NCBI GenBank assembly: GCA_016284235.1
Contig: JAEEOK010000121.1
Coordinates: forward strand, 1-51,622
Reading direction: 5' to 3'
DNA length: 51,622 bases
Source: Succinivibrionaceae bacterium
Lineage (GTDB): Bacteria > Pseudomonadota > Gammaproteobacteria > Enterobacterales > Succinivibrionaceae
The notes under the pieces are model-generated. The model searched no databases, was not told the DNA's origin, and saw only the letters and a list, made by a program, of their open reading frames with translations. Below are positions 43,207 to 51,519 of the stretch, in pieces (position 1 is the first letter of the stretch; the number at the start of each line of letters is the position of its first letter). A program made the position numbers and the translations under genes.

Positions 43207-43546
43207 AGTACTCCTTGAAATTATTTAAAAAATCTGCCTGAAGGCAGAATCAGAATGATACATTATTTTAACAGAAAAGAGAGAAACTCAGAATAGCATG
43301 TAAACGGCACGTCATCTAAATGGAATGATTTTGCATCCGCCGGATCGCATTAAACAAGTGCAGATTCTTCAAATTGAAGTCACGGCAGACACTTCGGACA
43401 GTGAACCGTTTACAGCAGGTCACCTAGGCCTGTACCGCACCGGTCCTTCAGACTGTTTTTTCCGGCACAGTTCAGATTCACAGCTTCAGTAAAATCATGC
43501 TCTCATCCCGCTGCCTGGAAGCTGCAGATCCGCAGTGGAATTCACA
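43207..43546. other. thrA leader / menA downstream region
   Basis: About 340 bases between menA and thrA, both on the minus strand. Apart from the hairpin at 43227-43248, no gene was found. Short frames that could encode a leader peptide (for example ATG-TAT-CAT-TCT-GAT-TCT) contain no threonine or isoleucine run. TAAAAT near 43274 may be a -10 box for thrA. Confidence 0.5.
43227..43248 (-). terminator. Hairpin with U-tract immediately upstream of thrA
   Basis: On the minus strand TCTGCC-TTCA-GGCAGA is a 6-bp stem with a tetraloop, then A and TTTTTT. It ends only about 20 bases before the thrA start codon, overlapping the space needed for its ribosome-binding site. It could terminate menA read-through or attenuate thrA. 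Confidence 0.6.
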
Positions 43547-44455
43547 TCAGCCGGCAGCGGATATCAGGATCCCAAGACCTATATTGACAAGACTTGCTCC
43601 AAGCGAGGTTGCCTTCATCATCGGCTCAAGCGCCGGTCCCGCATGATTTTCATCGGCTGTATAAACAGCAGCCTTTAAAAGCGGAATAAGAAAAAGAACT
43701 GAGGCAATACCGGCATATGAGCAGCACCGCACGGCACATGCGACCGTCATTGCAGCGCAGACTGCAAAAAGAGCCATATGGTAGCGTCTGCCGTTTTTAA
43801 GACCAACCCTTACCACTACTGATTTCTTGCCTCCGACGATATCGGACTCGTAATCTCTGAGATTATTGACGTTAAGCACCATGATTGAACTGCAGCCCGC
43901 TCCGATTCCTGCAAGAATACCCGGAACCGACCAGGTATGGGAAAGCATATACTCGGCTCCGATTACAGCCACAAGTCCGAAGAAAATGAATACAAACAGA
44001 TCACCGAGCCCGACATAGCTGTATGACGGTCCCACGGTGTATGTAACCGCAGCTGTGGCGGCAAGAGCTCCCAGGATCACAAAGGTTCCGAATCCGACCA
44101 TATCCTGATGCCAGCAGAGAAAAACGGACAAAAGTCCTGTGCCAAGACAGAGAGCAAGCAACACGGCGATACCGATTTTAAGATCTCTCATTGTCATTTT
44201 TCCCTGCTGAACCATACTGATCCTTCCCGGTCTGTCAACCTTGTCGACACCTGAAATCTGATCTCCGAAATCATTGGCGTAGTTGCTGAGGATCTGAAGA
44301 AGGACAGCTGTAAGAACAACAGAAAAGGCGCACGCAAGATGATAAAAATCAGCCTCTGCACCATCCTCAGAAAAAGCAATGACAAGACCGAGGATCACTG
44401 CCGATGAAGACAGCGGCAGAGTTCTCATGCGGCAGGCTGCAATCCATTTATTCAA
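43547..44455 (-). CDS. menA: 1,4-dihydroxy-2-naphthoate polyprenyltransferase
   Basis: Membrane prenyltransferase of menaquinone synthesis, attaching the isoprenoid tail to DHNA. About 302 residues, with RMRTLPLSSSAVILGLVIAF at the N-terminus and the prenyl-diphosphate site NYANDFGDQISGVDK (NxxxDxxxD). A second acidic region is VNNLRDYESDIVGGKKSVVV, and there are about eight or nine hydrophobic helices. The likely start is a TTG at 44455 behind AAGGGGGT; a TTG at 44476 is the alternative. It points to menaquinone-based anaerobic respiration. No other men genes are next to it. Confidence 0.92.
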   Translation of the reverse strand: MNKWIAACRMRTLPLSSSAVILGLVIAFSEDGAEADFYHLACAFSVVLTAVLLQILSNYANDFGDQISGVDKVDRPGRISMVQQGKMTMRDLKIGIAVLLALCLGTGLLSVFLCWHQDMVGFGTFVILGALAATAAVTYTVGPSYSYVGLGDLFVFIFFGLVAVIGAEYMLSHTWSVPGILAGIGAGCSSIMVLNVNNLRDYESDIVGGKKSVVVRVGLKNGRRYHMALFAVCAAMTVACAVRCCSYAGIASVLFLIPLLKAAVYTADENHAGPALEPMMKATSLGASLVNIGLGILISAAG

Positions 44456-44546
44456 AATCAGTACCCCCTTTTTCAAATGTGTGGCAGAATAATCCGTATA
44501 AACGTGGGGACAGCATGTCAGCTGTCAATGTAACAGGAATTCAGTC

Positions 44547-45011
44547 ATGTTGAAAATCAGCAGAAATTATAATACAAAAACAGCAGCGGCAATGATGATC
44601 GTTTTTTCTGTGATCTTTGCAGGAGGATGCGGCGATCGCAGCACACAGCCTGGCAGCCAGGTTACGCAGAGCATAAAAAAAGATCTTAACAGGGCGCGCT
44701 TTACAGAGATCATTATCCAGGCGGAGTCGCTTAAAAGAGACATTGCTCTGTGCCTTGAAAACTCCCAGTTCAACATCGACAGCAACGACTGCAACTCCGG
44801 AGCAAGAGGTCCAGGATACTCGATTCCCCAGAAGTACAGCACCGCCTATTTTGACTCCGTCGAAGTAAAACTCGGATCAATCATAGTAACCGCCGGTCAC
44901 AATGATACCCTGAACGGTGAAACCTATATCCTAGATCCGGAGTTTGTCAATAATCAGGTAATGTGGAGACTCGCCGACGACTCAACCTGCATCACGGCAG
45001 GATACTGCTGA
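44547..45011 (+). CDS. Lipoprotein with type IV pilin-like globular domain
   Basis: A 154-residue protein with a lipoprotein signal peptide (hydrophobic MMIVFSVIFAGG then Cys28). The mature part, however, has pilin-head layout: a helix (FTEIIIQAESLKRDIALCLE), a Cys/Gly region (SNDCNSGARGPGYSIP), strands (VEVKLGSIIVTAGHNDTLNG, ETYILDPEF) and the closing VMWRLADDSTCITAGYC. That ending resembles the xWxCxx...C disulfide loop of PilA-type pilins. The usual prepilin G/F cleavage site and hydrophobic filament helix are absent. I infer a membrane-anchored pilin-like protein. AGGAAT precedes the ATG. It is divergent from menA and monocistronic. Confidence 0.65.
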   Translation: MLKISRNYNTKTAAAMMIVFSVIFAGGCGDRSTQPGSQVTQSIKKDLNRARFTEIIIQAESLKRDIALCLENSQFNIDSNDCNSGARGPGYSIPQKYSTAYFDSVEVKLGSIIVTAGHNDTLNGETYILDPEFVNNQVMWRLADDSTCITAGYC

Positions 45012-45048
45012 TTAGGAAAAACCGGAGCTTTTTCCGGACAAATCGCCG

Positions 45049-45072
45049 CCGTGCGGAAAAATTTCCGCACGG
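45049..45072. terminator. Near-perfect palindrome between convergent genes
   Basis: CCGTGCGGAAA and TTTCCGCACGG (11 bp each) flank a 2-base centre. The plus-strand lipoprotein gene and the minus-strand dgt gene converge here. It lacks a T-tract outside the stem, but a transcript would form a very stable hairpin with U/A at its tip. Confidence 0.5.
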
Positions 45073-45098
45073 TGCAGATTCTGTCTCTGTTCTGAAAT

Positions 45099-46445
45099 TC
45101 AGTAATTCAAACCCCTCATCAGTGCAAACTCCGCCTGAATATATGTATCGGTCATGCCCGTTATGTAATCAATCATAAGTCTTACCCTGAAGTACAGTTC
45201 CTTTTCGTCCGGATCATCAAAGTAAAGCGCATCATCCGCAACAGACTCCACATATGTCTCAAGAACACGGTGCGATATGCGGTGAAACAGTCTGCTTAAA
45301 ATCGGATCGGACAGTTCACCGCCGTTAAGAAGATGACTGAAGTCTTCCCTTGAAAGACAAAGAAGTTTTGAATATGCCTTAAGCAGTCCAAGAAGTGCCG
45401 AGTTGCCGGTTATTTCAAGAGATTCTATCTCCTTCTTTTTGAAAATTTTTTCTCTTGCATATTTTATCAGTGCCATAATCAGCGAGTTTTCCACTCCGCG
45501 GTAGTCAAATTCAAATTCATCAGTAAAGCCGGTCCGGACCGATGATGCAAAATTATCGGCAAATTCCCCTATTGCCGACGCAAGACAGTTGATTCTGAAA
45601 TATTCTATAAAACCGGAAGATTTTTCAGTGCACCCGCAGATTATTCTCCTGAAAAGCTCCTCCGCCTCGGGCGTACAGTATCCGGGCAGCTCCCTTTCCA
45701 TCTCCTCAAGACTGATAAGTCCGCGATCAATGGAATCCTCAACATCGGCAAGTGCGTAGCAGATATTATCCGCGTACTCCAGAATATGGACCAGTTCAAA
45801 ATGCTCACCCACGTCAAGCTCGAGAGCATCCCGGATAAACTGAAACAGAATGCTTTCGGAATAAAAACAGCCTGCCGCACTATCCGTTGATTCATCAACA
45901 AGGTATGGAACCTTGATGCAAGTGCCGAGAACCTGCGCCGACAGATTCAGTTTCTGAATGGAATGCAGGATCCTCAGATTCTGTGCATTGCCGTCGAAAC
46001 TGATTAGATCCGGAAAAAGCACGTTGTCCCACTGGGCGGATCTGACATGATCATCGCCAAGCGATGCTCTGTATATGTCTCCAAGACGTCTGGAGAAATA
46101 ATTTGAAATGACATTTTCTCCAAAATGGCCGAAGGGAGGATTGCCCACATCATGAACAAGAGCCGCAGTTTCGCATATGGATGAAATTTCGTACATGTTG
46201 TCACAGTAAAAGGAATTGCGCTTTGCTATTTCCGCCACAACCATCCTTGCTCTGCACTGAACCTCCAGGGAATGGGTAAGCCGGGAGCGGGCTGAAGCCT
46301 TGATATCCAGAGGGTAAACCTGGGTTTTCTGCTGCAGTCTTCTCACCGGCGCCGTCGTTACGGCAGACTCCCGGTCATATTCATATCCTTCATCTGTCTC
46401 AATGGGATAAAACCTCACAACTTCAAGTTTTGAACTGTCAAGCAT
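45099..46445 (-). CDS. dgt: dGTP triphosphohydrolase
   Basis: Cleaves dGTP to deoxyguanosine and triphosphate. A 448-residue HD-domain enzyme with SARSRLTHSLEVQ (first His), AALVHDVGNPPFGHFGE (His98-Asp99), HILEYADNICYALADVEDS (later metal Asp) and DYRGVENSLIMALI. I start at ATG 46445 (MLDSSKLEVVRFYPIE); the longer frame adds 59 residues without protein character. AGAGGT lies upstream. It is somewhat shorter than E. coli Dgt (505), nearer the dNTPase size of other proteobacteria. It is a monocistronic housekeeping gene. Confidence 0.92.
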   Translation of the reverse strand: MLDSSKLEVVRFYPIETDEGYEYDRESAVTTAPVRRLQQKTQVYPLDIKASARSRLTHSLEVQCRARMVVAEIAKRNSFYCDNMYEISSICETAALVHDVGNPPFGHFGENVISNYFSRRLGDIYRASLGDDHVRSAQWDNVLFPDLISFDGNAQNLRILHSIQKLNLSAQVLGTCIKVPYLVDESTDSAAGCFYSESILFQFIRDALELDVGEHFELVHILEYADNICYALADVEDSIDRGLISLEEMERELPGYCTPEAEELFRRIICGCTEKSSGFIEYFRINCLASAIGEFADNFASSVRTGFTDEFEFDYRGVENSLIMALIKYAREKIFKKKEIESLEITGNSALLGLLKAYSKLLCLSREDFSHLLNGGELSDPILSRLFHRISHRVLETYVESVADDALYFDDPDEKELYFRVRLMIDYITGMTDTYIQAEFALMRGLNY

Positions 46446-46563
46446 AAAAATCAAACCTCTGGACAAAAAATACAGAACATTTCCGGAATTAATGATACCA
46501 AAAAAAAGACTGAGGCACGGAACAGTTAAAAGAGAAAGAGAAAAAACAGGATCAAAACAGCTG

Positions 46564-46592
46564 AAAACCGTCCGGCGGGAATAACCGGACGG
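46564..46592 (-). terminator. Strong hairpin, candidate terminator upstream of dgt
   Basis: CCGTCCGG (46568-46575) and CCGGACGG (46585-46592) form a perfect 8-bp GC-rich stem with a 9-base loop, followed on the minus strand by TTTTC. It lies 280 bases after the glgC stop. Confidence 0.6.
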
Positions 46593-46768
46593 AAAATTCA
46601 GCAACGGAAGAAAGAGTATCATGCAGGCGCCATGCCGCCCGTCGCAAAAAACAGAAATTCTGCAGTTCTGCCGCTCCAGAAACCGAAAGTGAAAAACCGA
46701 AGATTCAGTGATATTCGGCTATCAAAAAAAAGCAATAAGCTGAACCCGTAAATCACCATCCCCGCAGA

Positions 46769-46800
46769 AAATCAGCCTTCAGAAGATGTCAGGCTGCTTT
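46769..46800 (-). terminator. Candidate glgC terminator
   Basis: CAGCCT (46773-46778) and AGGCTG (46791-46796) pair across 12 bases. ATTTT follows on the minus strand and CTTTT on the plus strand. It lies about 75 bases after the glgC stop. The stem is modest. Confidence 0.45.
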
Positions 46801-46870
46801 TGAAGCATGGATCCTGCAAATTAAGGATGCGGCGCGCCGCACCCGGCAAAACAGAACGATCAGTCCCGTG

Positions 46871-48211
46871 CTAGTATCTCGGCCTGTCCGGAGCTCGCGG
46901 AGGGATATGCTCAAAAAGATCCGGTTTTTCATTTTTCAGTTTATCCAGCATCTTTCTGGTCACCACCGTGACACCTCCCTCGGATACATAAAAGTGCTCC
47001 TCATCGATTTTTCGATCAAAACCGATTTCAAAACCGGGCGGAATGATGCACCTCTTTTCGATAATTGCATTTCTGATCCTGCAGCCGCGGTGGATCACTG
47101 CATTTGGAAATATGACCACACCTTCCAGATAGTTCTTTGAGTGGATCCTCACGGAATTAAACAAAACCGAATTATAGATTTCCGAGCCTGAAATAATGCA
47201 CCCCGCCGACACGACTGAATTAACATTTATTCCGTGCTTTCCTTCGTAATCCTGAACGAACTTGGCAGGCGGAAGCTGCTGCTGATTGGTTCTTATCGGC
47301 CACATGCGATCATATATGTCAAGTTCAGGAATAACTGCCGCCAGATCAAGATTTGCAGCCCAGAAGGAATCTATGCTTCCCACATCTCTCCAGTAGCTGT
47401 TTTTTGTTTTTTCAGGATTGCGTACGCAGCTGAGTTCAAAATTATGGGCATGGGCGCCGCCGTGGCGTACTATTTTCGGTATCACGTCGTTCCCGAAATC
47501 CCTGCTGGATTCGTCATCCTGCTGATCCTGCTCCAGCTGCTCGTAAAGAAAATCCGCATTGAAAAGATAAATACCCATGGAAATGAGAGTTGTATCGGGT
47601 TTGCCCGGCATGGCAGGCGGATCAGAAGGTTTTTCCTTAAAGGAGATTATTCTGTTGTTCTCGTCTATCTCCATGCACCCGTAGACAGAAGCCTGATCAC
47701 GGGGAACCTCCATACATGCAATGGAAAGAGGACATCCACTCTTGATATGATCAATCAGCATCAGTGCATAATCCATCTTATAGATGTGATCCCCTGACAA
47801 GATAAGAATATATTTGCTTCCGTACTCCCGGATAATATCCACATTCTGATAGACAGCATCGGCGGTGCCCTGATACCAGTGAACATCATCTATTCTCTGC
47901 TGGGCAGGCATGAGATCAACAAATTCATTCATCTGAGTCTGAAGAAAAGACCATGCCTCCTGGATATGTCTGAGCAGGGAATGGGACTTGTACTGGGTAA
48001 CCACTCCTATTCTTCTGACACCGGAATTTATGCAGTTTGACAGAGCAAAATCAATGATGCGGAATTTGCCGCCGAAATATACAGCCGGCTTTGCACGCCG
48101 GTCGGTCAGCTGACGCAGCCTCGATCCTCTGCCGCCGGCAAGTATCAGAGCCATTGTCTGCCTGATGGCATACCTGGCATCCTTCATATTAATCGTCCGT
48201 TCCTGCTCCAT
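46871..48211 (-). CDS. glgC: Glucose-1-phosphate adenylyltransferase (ADP-glucose pyrophosphorylase)
   Basis: Makes ADP-glucose for glycogen synthesis. The 446 residues begin with an allosteric N-terminal arm ([12 protein letters not shown]). The nucleotidyltransferase signature [20 protein letters not shown] (about residues 22-41) follows, then [42 protein letters not shown] and a C-terminal left-handed beta-helix ([20 protein letters not shown]). The arginine and lysine residues that bind fructose-1,6-bisphosphate in E. coli appear in the same places. GGAG precedes the ATG. No other glg gene is adjacent. Confidence 0.96.
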   Translation of the reverse strand: MEQERTINMKDARYAIRQTMALILAGGRGSRLRQLTDRRAKPAVYFGGKFRIIDFALSNCINSGVRRIGVVTQYKSHSLLRHIQEAWSFLQTQMNEFVDLMPAQQRIDDVHWYQGTADAVYQNVDIIREYGSKYILILSGDHIYKMDYALMLIDHIKSGCPLSIACMEVPRDQASVYGCMEIDENNRIISFKEKPSDPPAMPGKPDTTLISMGIYLFNADFLYEQLEQDQQDDESSRDFGNDVIPKIVRHGGAHAHNFELSCVRNPEKTKNSYWRDVGSIDSFWAANLDLAAVIPELDIYDRMWPIRTNQQQLPPAKFVQDYEGKHGINVNSVVSAGCIISGSEIYNSVLFNSVRIHSKNYLEGVVIFPNAVIHRGCRIRNAIIEKRCIIPPGFEIGFDRKIDEEHFYVSEGGVTVVTRKMLDKLKNEKPDLFEHIPPRAPDRPRY

Positions 48212-48313
48212 TCCAAACTCCGATTATCCCAAATAATAAAAACATCTTTCCCTGTCCGAAAACATGAAAGACGGCTGAATACAAAACCGGTCTGCGGATC
48301 CGCAGATGAAAAA

Positions 48314-49066
48314 TTAAAATCTGACCAGAATCATTGATTTATCATCGTATGAATCATTCATGTCCGCTTCATTAAAAATCATCTGAAACAGCCGGCGGGG
48401 ATACATTTTGTTTGCCTCATACAGTGATGCGAAGCGATCCGGCTCCACATAATCATGGATACCGTCGGACGTAAGAATAATCTGCTCGGCTCTTTCACCG
48501 TCCGTCCACAACTCCGCCACCTTCAGATATGCAATGCCGTTGACAGATGCCCCGCCCATAAATCCAAGCAGTTCGGAATTGCCGAAATCCCTGGCAGATG
48601 CGTAATTGCCTGAATCCATCATAATCTGCCGTGCCGTCTGATCATGAGACAGCTGATGAATAATGCCGTTTCTTACCTCAAGAAGCCGGGTATTGCCCAC
48701 ATGCGCGCTCAGAGCCCTGTGCTCTTCGACGATAAAAACCGTCAGAGTGGATGCCATGTTTTCCTTTCCCTCAAGAAAGGAGGAGAAATCAATCAGTTCA
48801 GAGTCTATATTGATCATTATCGACACCAGATCATCAAGCGTCATATCCGCATGATACATCTCTGAAAGTCTGCGCAGTACGAAATATGAAGCCTCCTTGG
48901 CTCCGGCATTGCCGCCTACGCCGTCGGCAACGGCAAAAACGCATGGAAACTGTACATCCTGAATATTGTAAAAGCCGGGTTCAAAAATACGGTTCCCGAC
49001 AAGAGCGGCATCCTCACAGCAGGCTTTGTTCCTGCCGGCATCAATACGCACCCAAACATCAGCCAT
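48314..49066 (-). CDS. PP2C-type serine/threonine phosphatase
   Basis: A 250-residue metal-dependent protein phosphatase that dephosphorylates Ser/Thr on unknown partners. Motifs are the N-terminal R-N-x2-C-C-E-D (Asp19), VFAVADGVGGNAGAKEAS (metal Asp), LSAHVGNTRLLEVR, ILTSDGIHDYVEP and the final DDKSMILV (metal Asp). A very good ribosome-binding site (GGAGG) precedes the ATG. No kinase, FHA or type VI secretion gene adjoins it, so it is a solitary phosphatase between glgC and the radical SAM gene. Confidence 0.9.
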   Translation of the reverse strand: MADVWVRIDAGRNKACCEDAALVGNRIFEPGFYNIQDVQFPCVFAVADGVGGNAGAKEASYFVLRRLSEMYHADMTLDDLVSIMINIDSELIDFSSFLEGKENMASTLTVFIVEEHRALSAHVGNTRLLEVRNGIIHQLSHDQTARQIMMDSGNYASARDFGNSELLGFMGGASVNGIAYLKVAELWTDGERAEQIILTSDGIHDYVEPDRFASLYEANKMYPRRLFQMIFNEADMNDSYDDKSMILVRF

Positions 49067-49129
49067 GACATTCCTCCAAGTATTGTACTATTATGCCGGT
49101 ATCGCGCCTAAATTTGATGGCACCACTTC

Positions 49130-50059
49130 TCAATTCTCGGCAAAATACAGTTCAGGAATAAACGGATCACCAACTGCACTTCCCTGCACCCCGTATCTGC
49201 TCAGATACTGCGTAACACTGTCAATCACAGGAAATTTTTTGGCACAGTAATCCGGAGCTATAAGAAAAGGTGCACGCGCCGTGGCAGAGACACGGTGGAA
49301 TATAATTCCGGACGGCGTTCTTGCGATAACCTCTCCGGCTCTATGCGTATATTCCTCGCATGTAAGAGGTTTTATTTCTCCTGCACGGTACTGAGCCGCC
49401 ATAACGGATCCTCTGACTATGTGCAGCGGATGCAGCTTGAGTCCGTCAGTGCCCGCATCCAGCACCGCTTCCAGACTGAAAATGTTGTCCTCAAGTGTTT
49501 CTCCGGGAAGACCGAGAATAAGATGAGTGCAGAGTTTCAGTCCTCTGCCCCTGATCCTTTTTGCCGCATCGGCATAGGAGCGAAAATCGTGTCCCCTGTT
49601 GATTGCCTTCAGCGTAGAGTCCACGGCAGTCTGCAGTCCGAGCTCAACAATGACATCCTTGCCCAGTTCCCTGTATGAGCAAAGCAGATCAAGACATTCG
49701 TCAGAACAGCAGTCTGGTCTCGTCCCCACGCACAGACCTACAACTCCGTCAAAAAGAAGAGCCTCGTCGTAAAGTTTCCTTAAATAACTTATCTCGGCAT
49801 AGGTGCTGGTATAGGACTGAAAATACGCATAATAATAACTGAAACCGCTGTCAGACTGAACGCGGATCTGCTCCGGCACCGAAAGTGCGGAAACTTCGGA
49901 GAAGGATCCCACCGAACAGAATGTGCATCCTCCTCTTCCTATGGTGCCGTCACGGTTTGGACAGGAAAATTTTCCTGAAAGAGAAAGTTTGCCCACACTG
50001 CCCCGGTAAAGATATTTCCACTCCGTACCGATAGTATGGACAAAGTCAGTAAGCTGCAT
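49130..50059 (-). CDS. TIGR01212/YhcC-type radical SAM protein
   Basis: A 309-residue radical S-adenosylmethionine protein of the YhcC type (TIGR01212). The iron-sulfur motif is FSCPNRDGTIGRGGCTFC (Cys33, Cys45, Cys48), unusually spaced as in this family. Also present are LCVGTRPDCCSDECLDLL, VIVELGLQTAVDSTLKAINR and THLILGLPGETLEDNI. The in vivo reaction is unsettled; tRNA or small-molecule chemistry has been suggested for relatives. Its ATG shares one base with the stop of the ATPase gene upstream (TGATG), so the two are translationally coupled, an unusual partner for YhcC. Confidence 0.9.
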   Translation of the reverse strand: MQLTDFVHTIGTEWKYLYRGSVGKLSLSGKFSCPNRDGTIGRGGCTFCSVGSFSEVSALSVPEQIRVQSDSGFSYYYAYFQSYTSTYAEISYLRKLYDEALLFDGVVGLCVGTRPDCCSDECLDLLCSYRELGKDVIVELGLQTAVDSTLKAINRGHDFRSYADAAKRIRGRGLKLCTHLILGLPGETLEDNIFSLEAVLDAGTDGLKLHPLHIVRGSVMAAQYRAGEIKPLTCEEYTHRAGEVIARTPSGIIFHRVSATARAPFLIAPDYCAKKFPVIDSVTQYLSRYGVQGSAVGDPFIPELYFAEN

Positions 50060-51282
50060 CAGAATTCAATATCATCCTGATCGAATTTTTTCTCCTCGTA
50101 GTACTTGCGGAAAAAACTCTCCATGTGCTTGTTAGGACATACCAGAGCAACAGCACCTGTCTTCTTTATGGATTCGGGAGCCATGGTAAGGTAGCCAAGA
50201 TAAAAAAGAAGCGACAGTAGATCACTGAGATTGTAGGAGCTTACCAGCGAAAGTTTAAGGAAAGGAGTTACATTGGTAAGTTTGAGAAGACTCTTCTTGA
50301 AGATTTTATCAAGAAGATCCTTGAGATCGATACCCTGCGACAGATCAAGGATCGTATTGAGTCTCTTCTGGTACCTTTCAATTTCATCAGCATTCTTTTT
50401 CCCGTGCAGATAGGCGCTGCAGTCGCGAGGATTGTACAGTTGCTCACTTCCGTAAGGAGAGAAAATATATCCGCTGGCTCTTTCATCAAGATCACGCATT
50501 ATTTCTTCCGCCGATCTCTTCGCCCTGCCCTTGCCGACGTAGTCCGTAATAAGATACTTGATATCTTCGGAAGTAAAACCGGTGAGATTTGCAAAGGATC
50601 TGAACGAGGCCAGATTTCTTACCGTAGTCTGACCGCTTTCACCGAAAAGACTTCCGAGTTCTATAGGAAATACTCCGGTAACGAAAGTTCTGCCGATGGT
50701 AACATTAAGAACAGACTTGATACTGTCATAGAAATCATTGACAACATCCTTGAAAACAAGATCCATACGATTTTCAAAAAGCACATCATAGGCAAAATTG
50801 TCATAATCCTCTATGAGCAGATAAATCTTCTCGGAAGGAAACTGCTGGGAAAAATTCAGACATATGCTTGTAAAGGCGAATATCGGATCATCCTTGATTT
50901 CATCTTCAATTGCACCTGCAAACTCAAAATCAGAATTGCGCTTCACAAAATCGCTTAGTCCATCTGCTACGCATTTTCTGAAACTGTCGTCAAAGCTGTC
51001 CTCGGCAACACCTCTTAAACCCGTAAACACGAATTTAATCACTCTAAAACCGTTTTTAAGCGGAGTCGGATGCATTCTTATGTATGAACCGGCATAGTTT
51101 TCATTGAAAACCTCCGCACTTGATTTGTCATAGTACTGAAACAGCATGTCAATAAGATGCGACTTGCCGAAACCGTGAGGTCTCAGCATCATAACATGAG
51201 CGTTGCCGCATTTCTCAAGGGTCTCTATAAACCCGCTCTTATCAACACTCAGTGTTTTAACCTCACCTTTTGACTCAGCCAT
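50059..51282 (-). CDS. Predicted AAA-type ATPase lacking the usual nuclease domain
   Basis: A 407-residue P-loop ATPase of the AAA-ATPase-like family (PF09820-like) often fused to a PD-(D/E)XK nuclease. It begins SVDKSGFIETLEKCGN, has Walker A MMLRPHGFGKSHLIDML (Lys40), Walker B-like IYLLIEDYDNF (about 153-163), TFVTGVFPIELGSLF (sensor-like) and FTSEDIKYLITDY. The C-terminus contains LLSLLFYLGYLTMAPESIKK and then stops at QDDIEF, where relatives continue into the nuclease. The ORF ends cleanly and is coupled to the radical SAM gene, so it is not simply broken. The missing nuclease half resembles the fragment at 35726-36460. Confidence 0.75.
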   Translation of the reverse strand: MAESKGEVKTLSVDKSGFIETLEKCGNAHVMMLRPHGFGKSHLIDMLFQYYDKSSAEVFNENYAGSYIRMHPTPLKNGFRVIKFVFTGLRGVAEDSFDDSFRKCVADGLSDFVKRNSDFEFAGAIEDEIKDDPIFAFTSICLNFSQQFPSEKIYLLIEDYDNFAYDVLFENRMDLVFKDVVNDFYDSIKSVLNVTIGRTFVTGVFPIELGSLFGESGQTTVRNLASFRSFANLTGFTSEDIKYLITDYVGKGRAKRSAEEIMRDLDERASGYIFSPYGSEQLYNPRDCSAYLHGKKNADEIERYQKRLNTILDLSQGIDLKDLLDKIFKKSLLKLTNVTPFLKLSLVSSYNLSDLLSLLFYLGYLTMAPESIKKTGAVALVCPNKHMESFFRKYYEEKKFDQDDIEF

Positions 51283-51519
51283 ACTCTTACCGCCTTATTT
51301 TAAATCGACAAATCACTCTTGCCGGAATGCAAATATATTTCCACGTCCGATAAAGGACAACCTCAGAGAACCGGGTATCAAAACTGTGTCTCATTCTCAG
51401 AATTCAATACACAGGTATCTTAACAATTCTAGCATAGTGACATGTTATTAAGTTACCACCGACGAACAAAAATGTAACAAACAGCACACTAGGACCAGGG
51501 CCTACGCATGACCATCAGA
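51283..51519. other. Intergenic stretch upstream of the ATPase gene
   Basis: No gene is supported. It should contain the promoter of the ATPase-radical SAM pair. Confidence 0.45.

Larger units (their letters stand above)
46446..46870. other. Intergenic stretch between glgC and dgt
   Basis: About 425 bases without a gene. It holds two hairpins, at 46564 and 46769, that can end glgC transcription, and must also carry the dgt promoter near 46450-46520. Confidence 0.6.

Noticed and set aside
43250-43340. thr leader peptide
   Set aside because: Short frames such as ATG-TAT-CAT-TCT contain no threonine or isoleucine codon runs.
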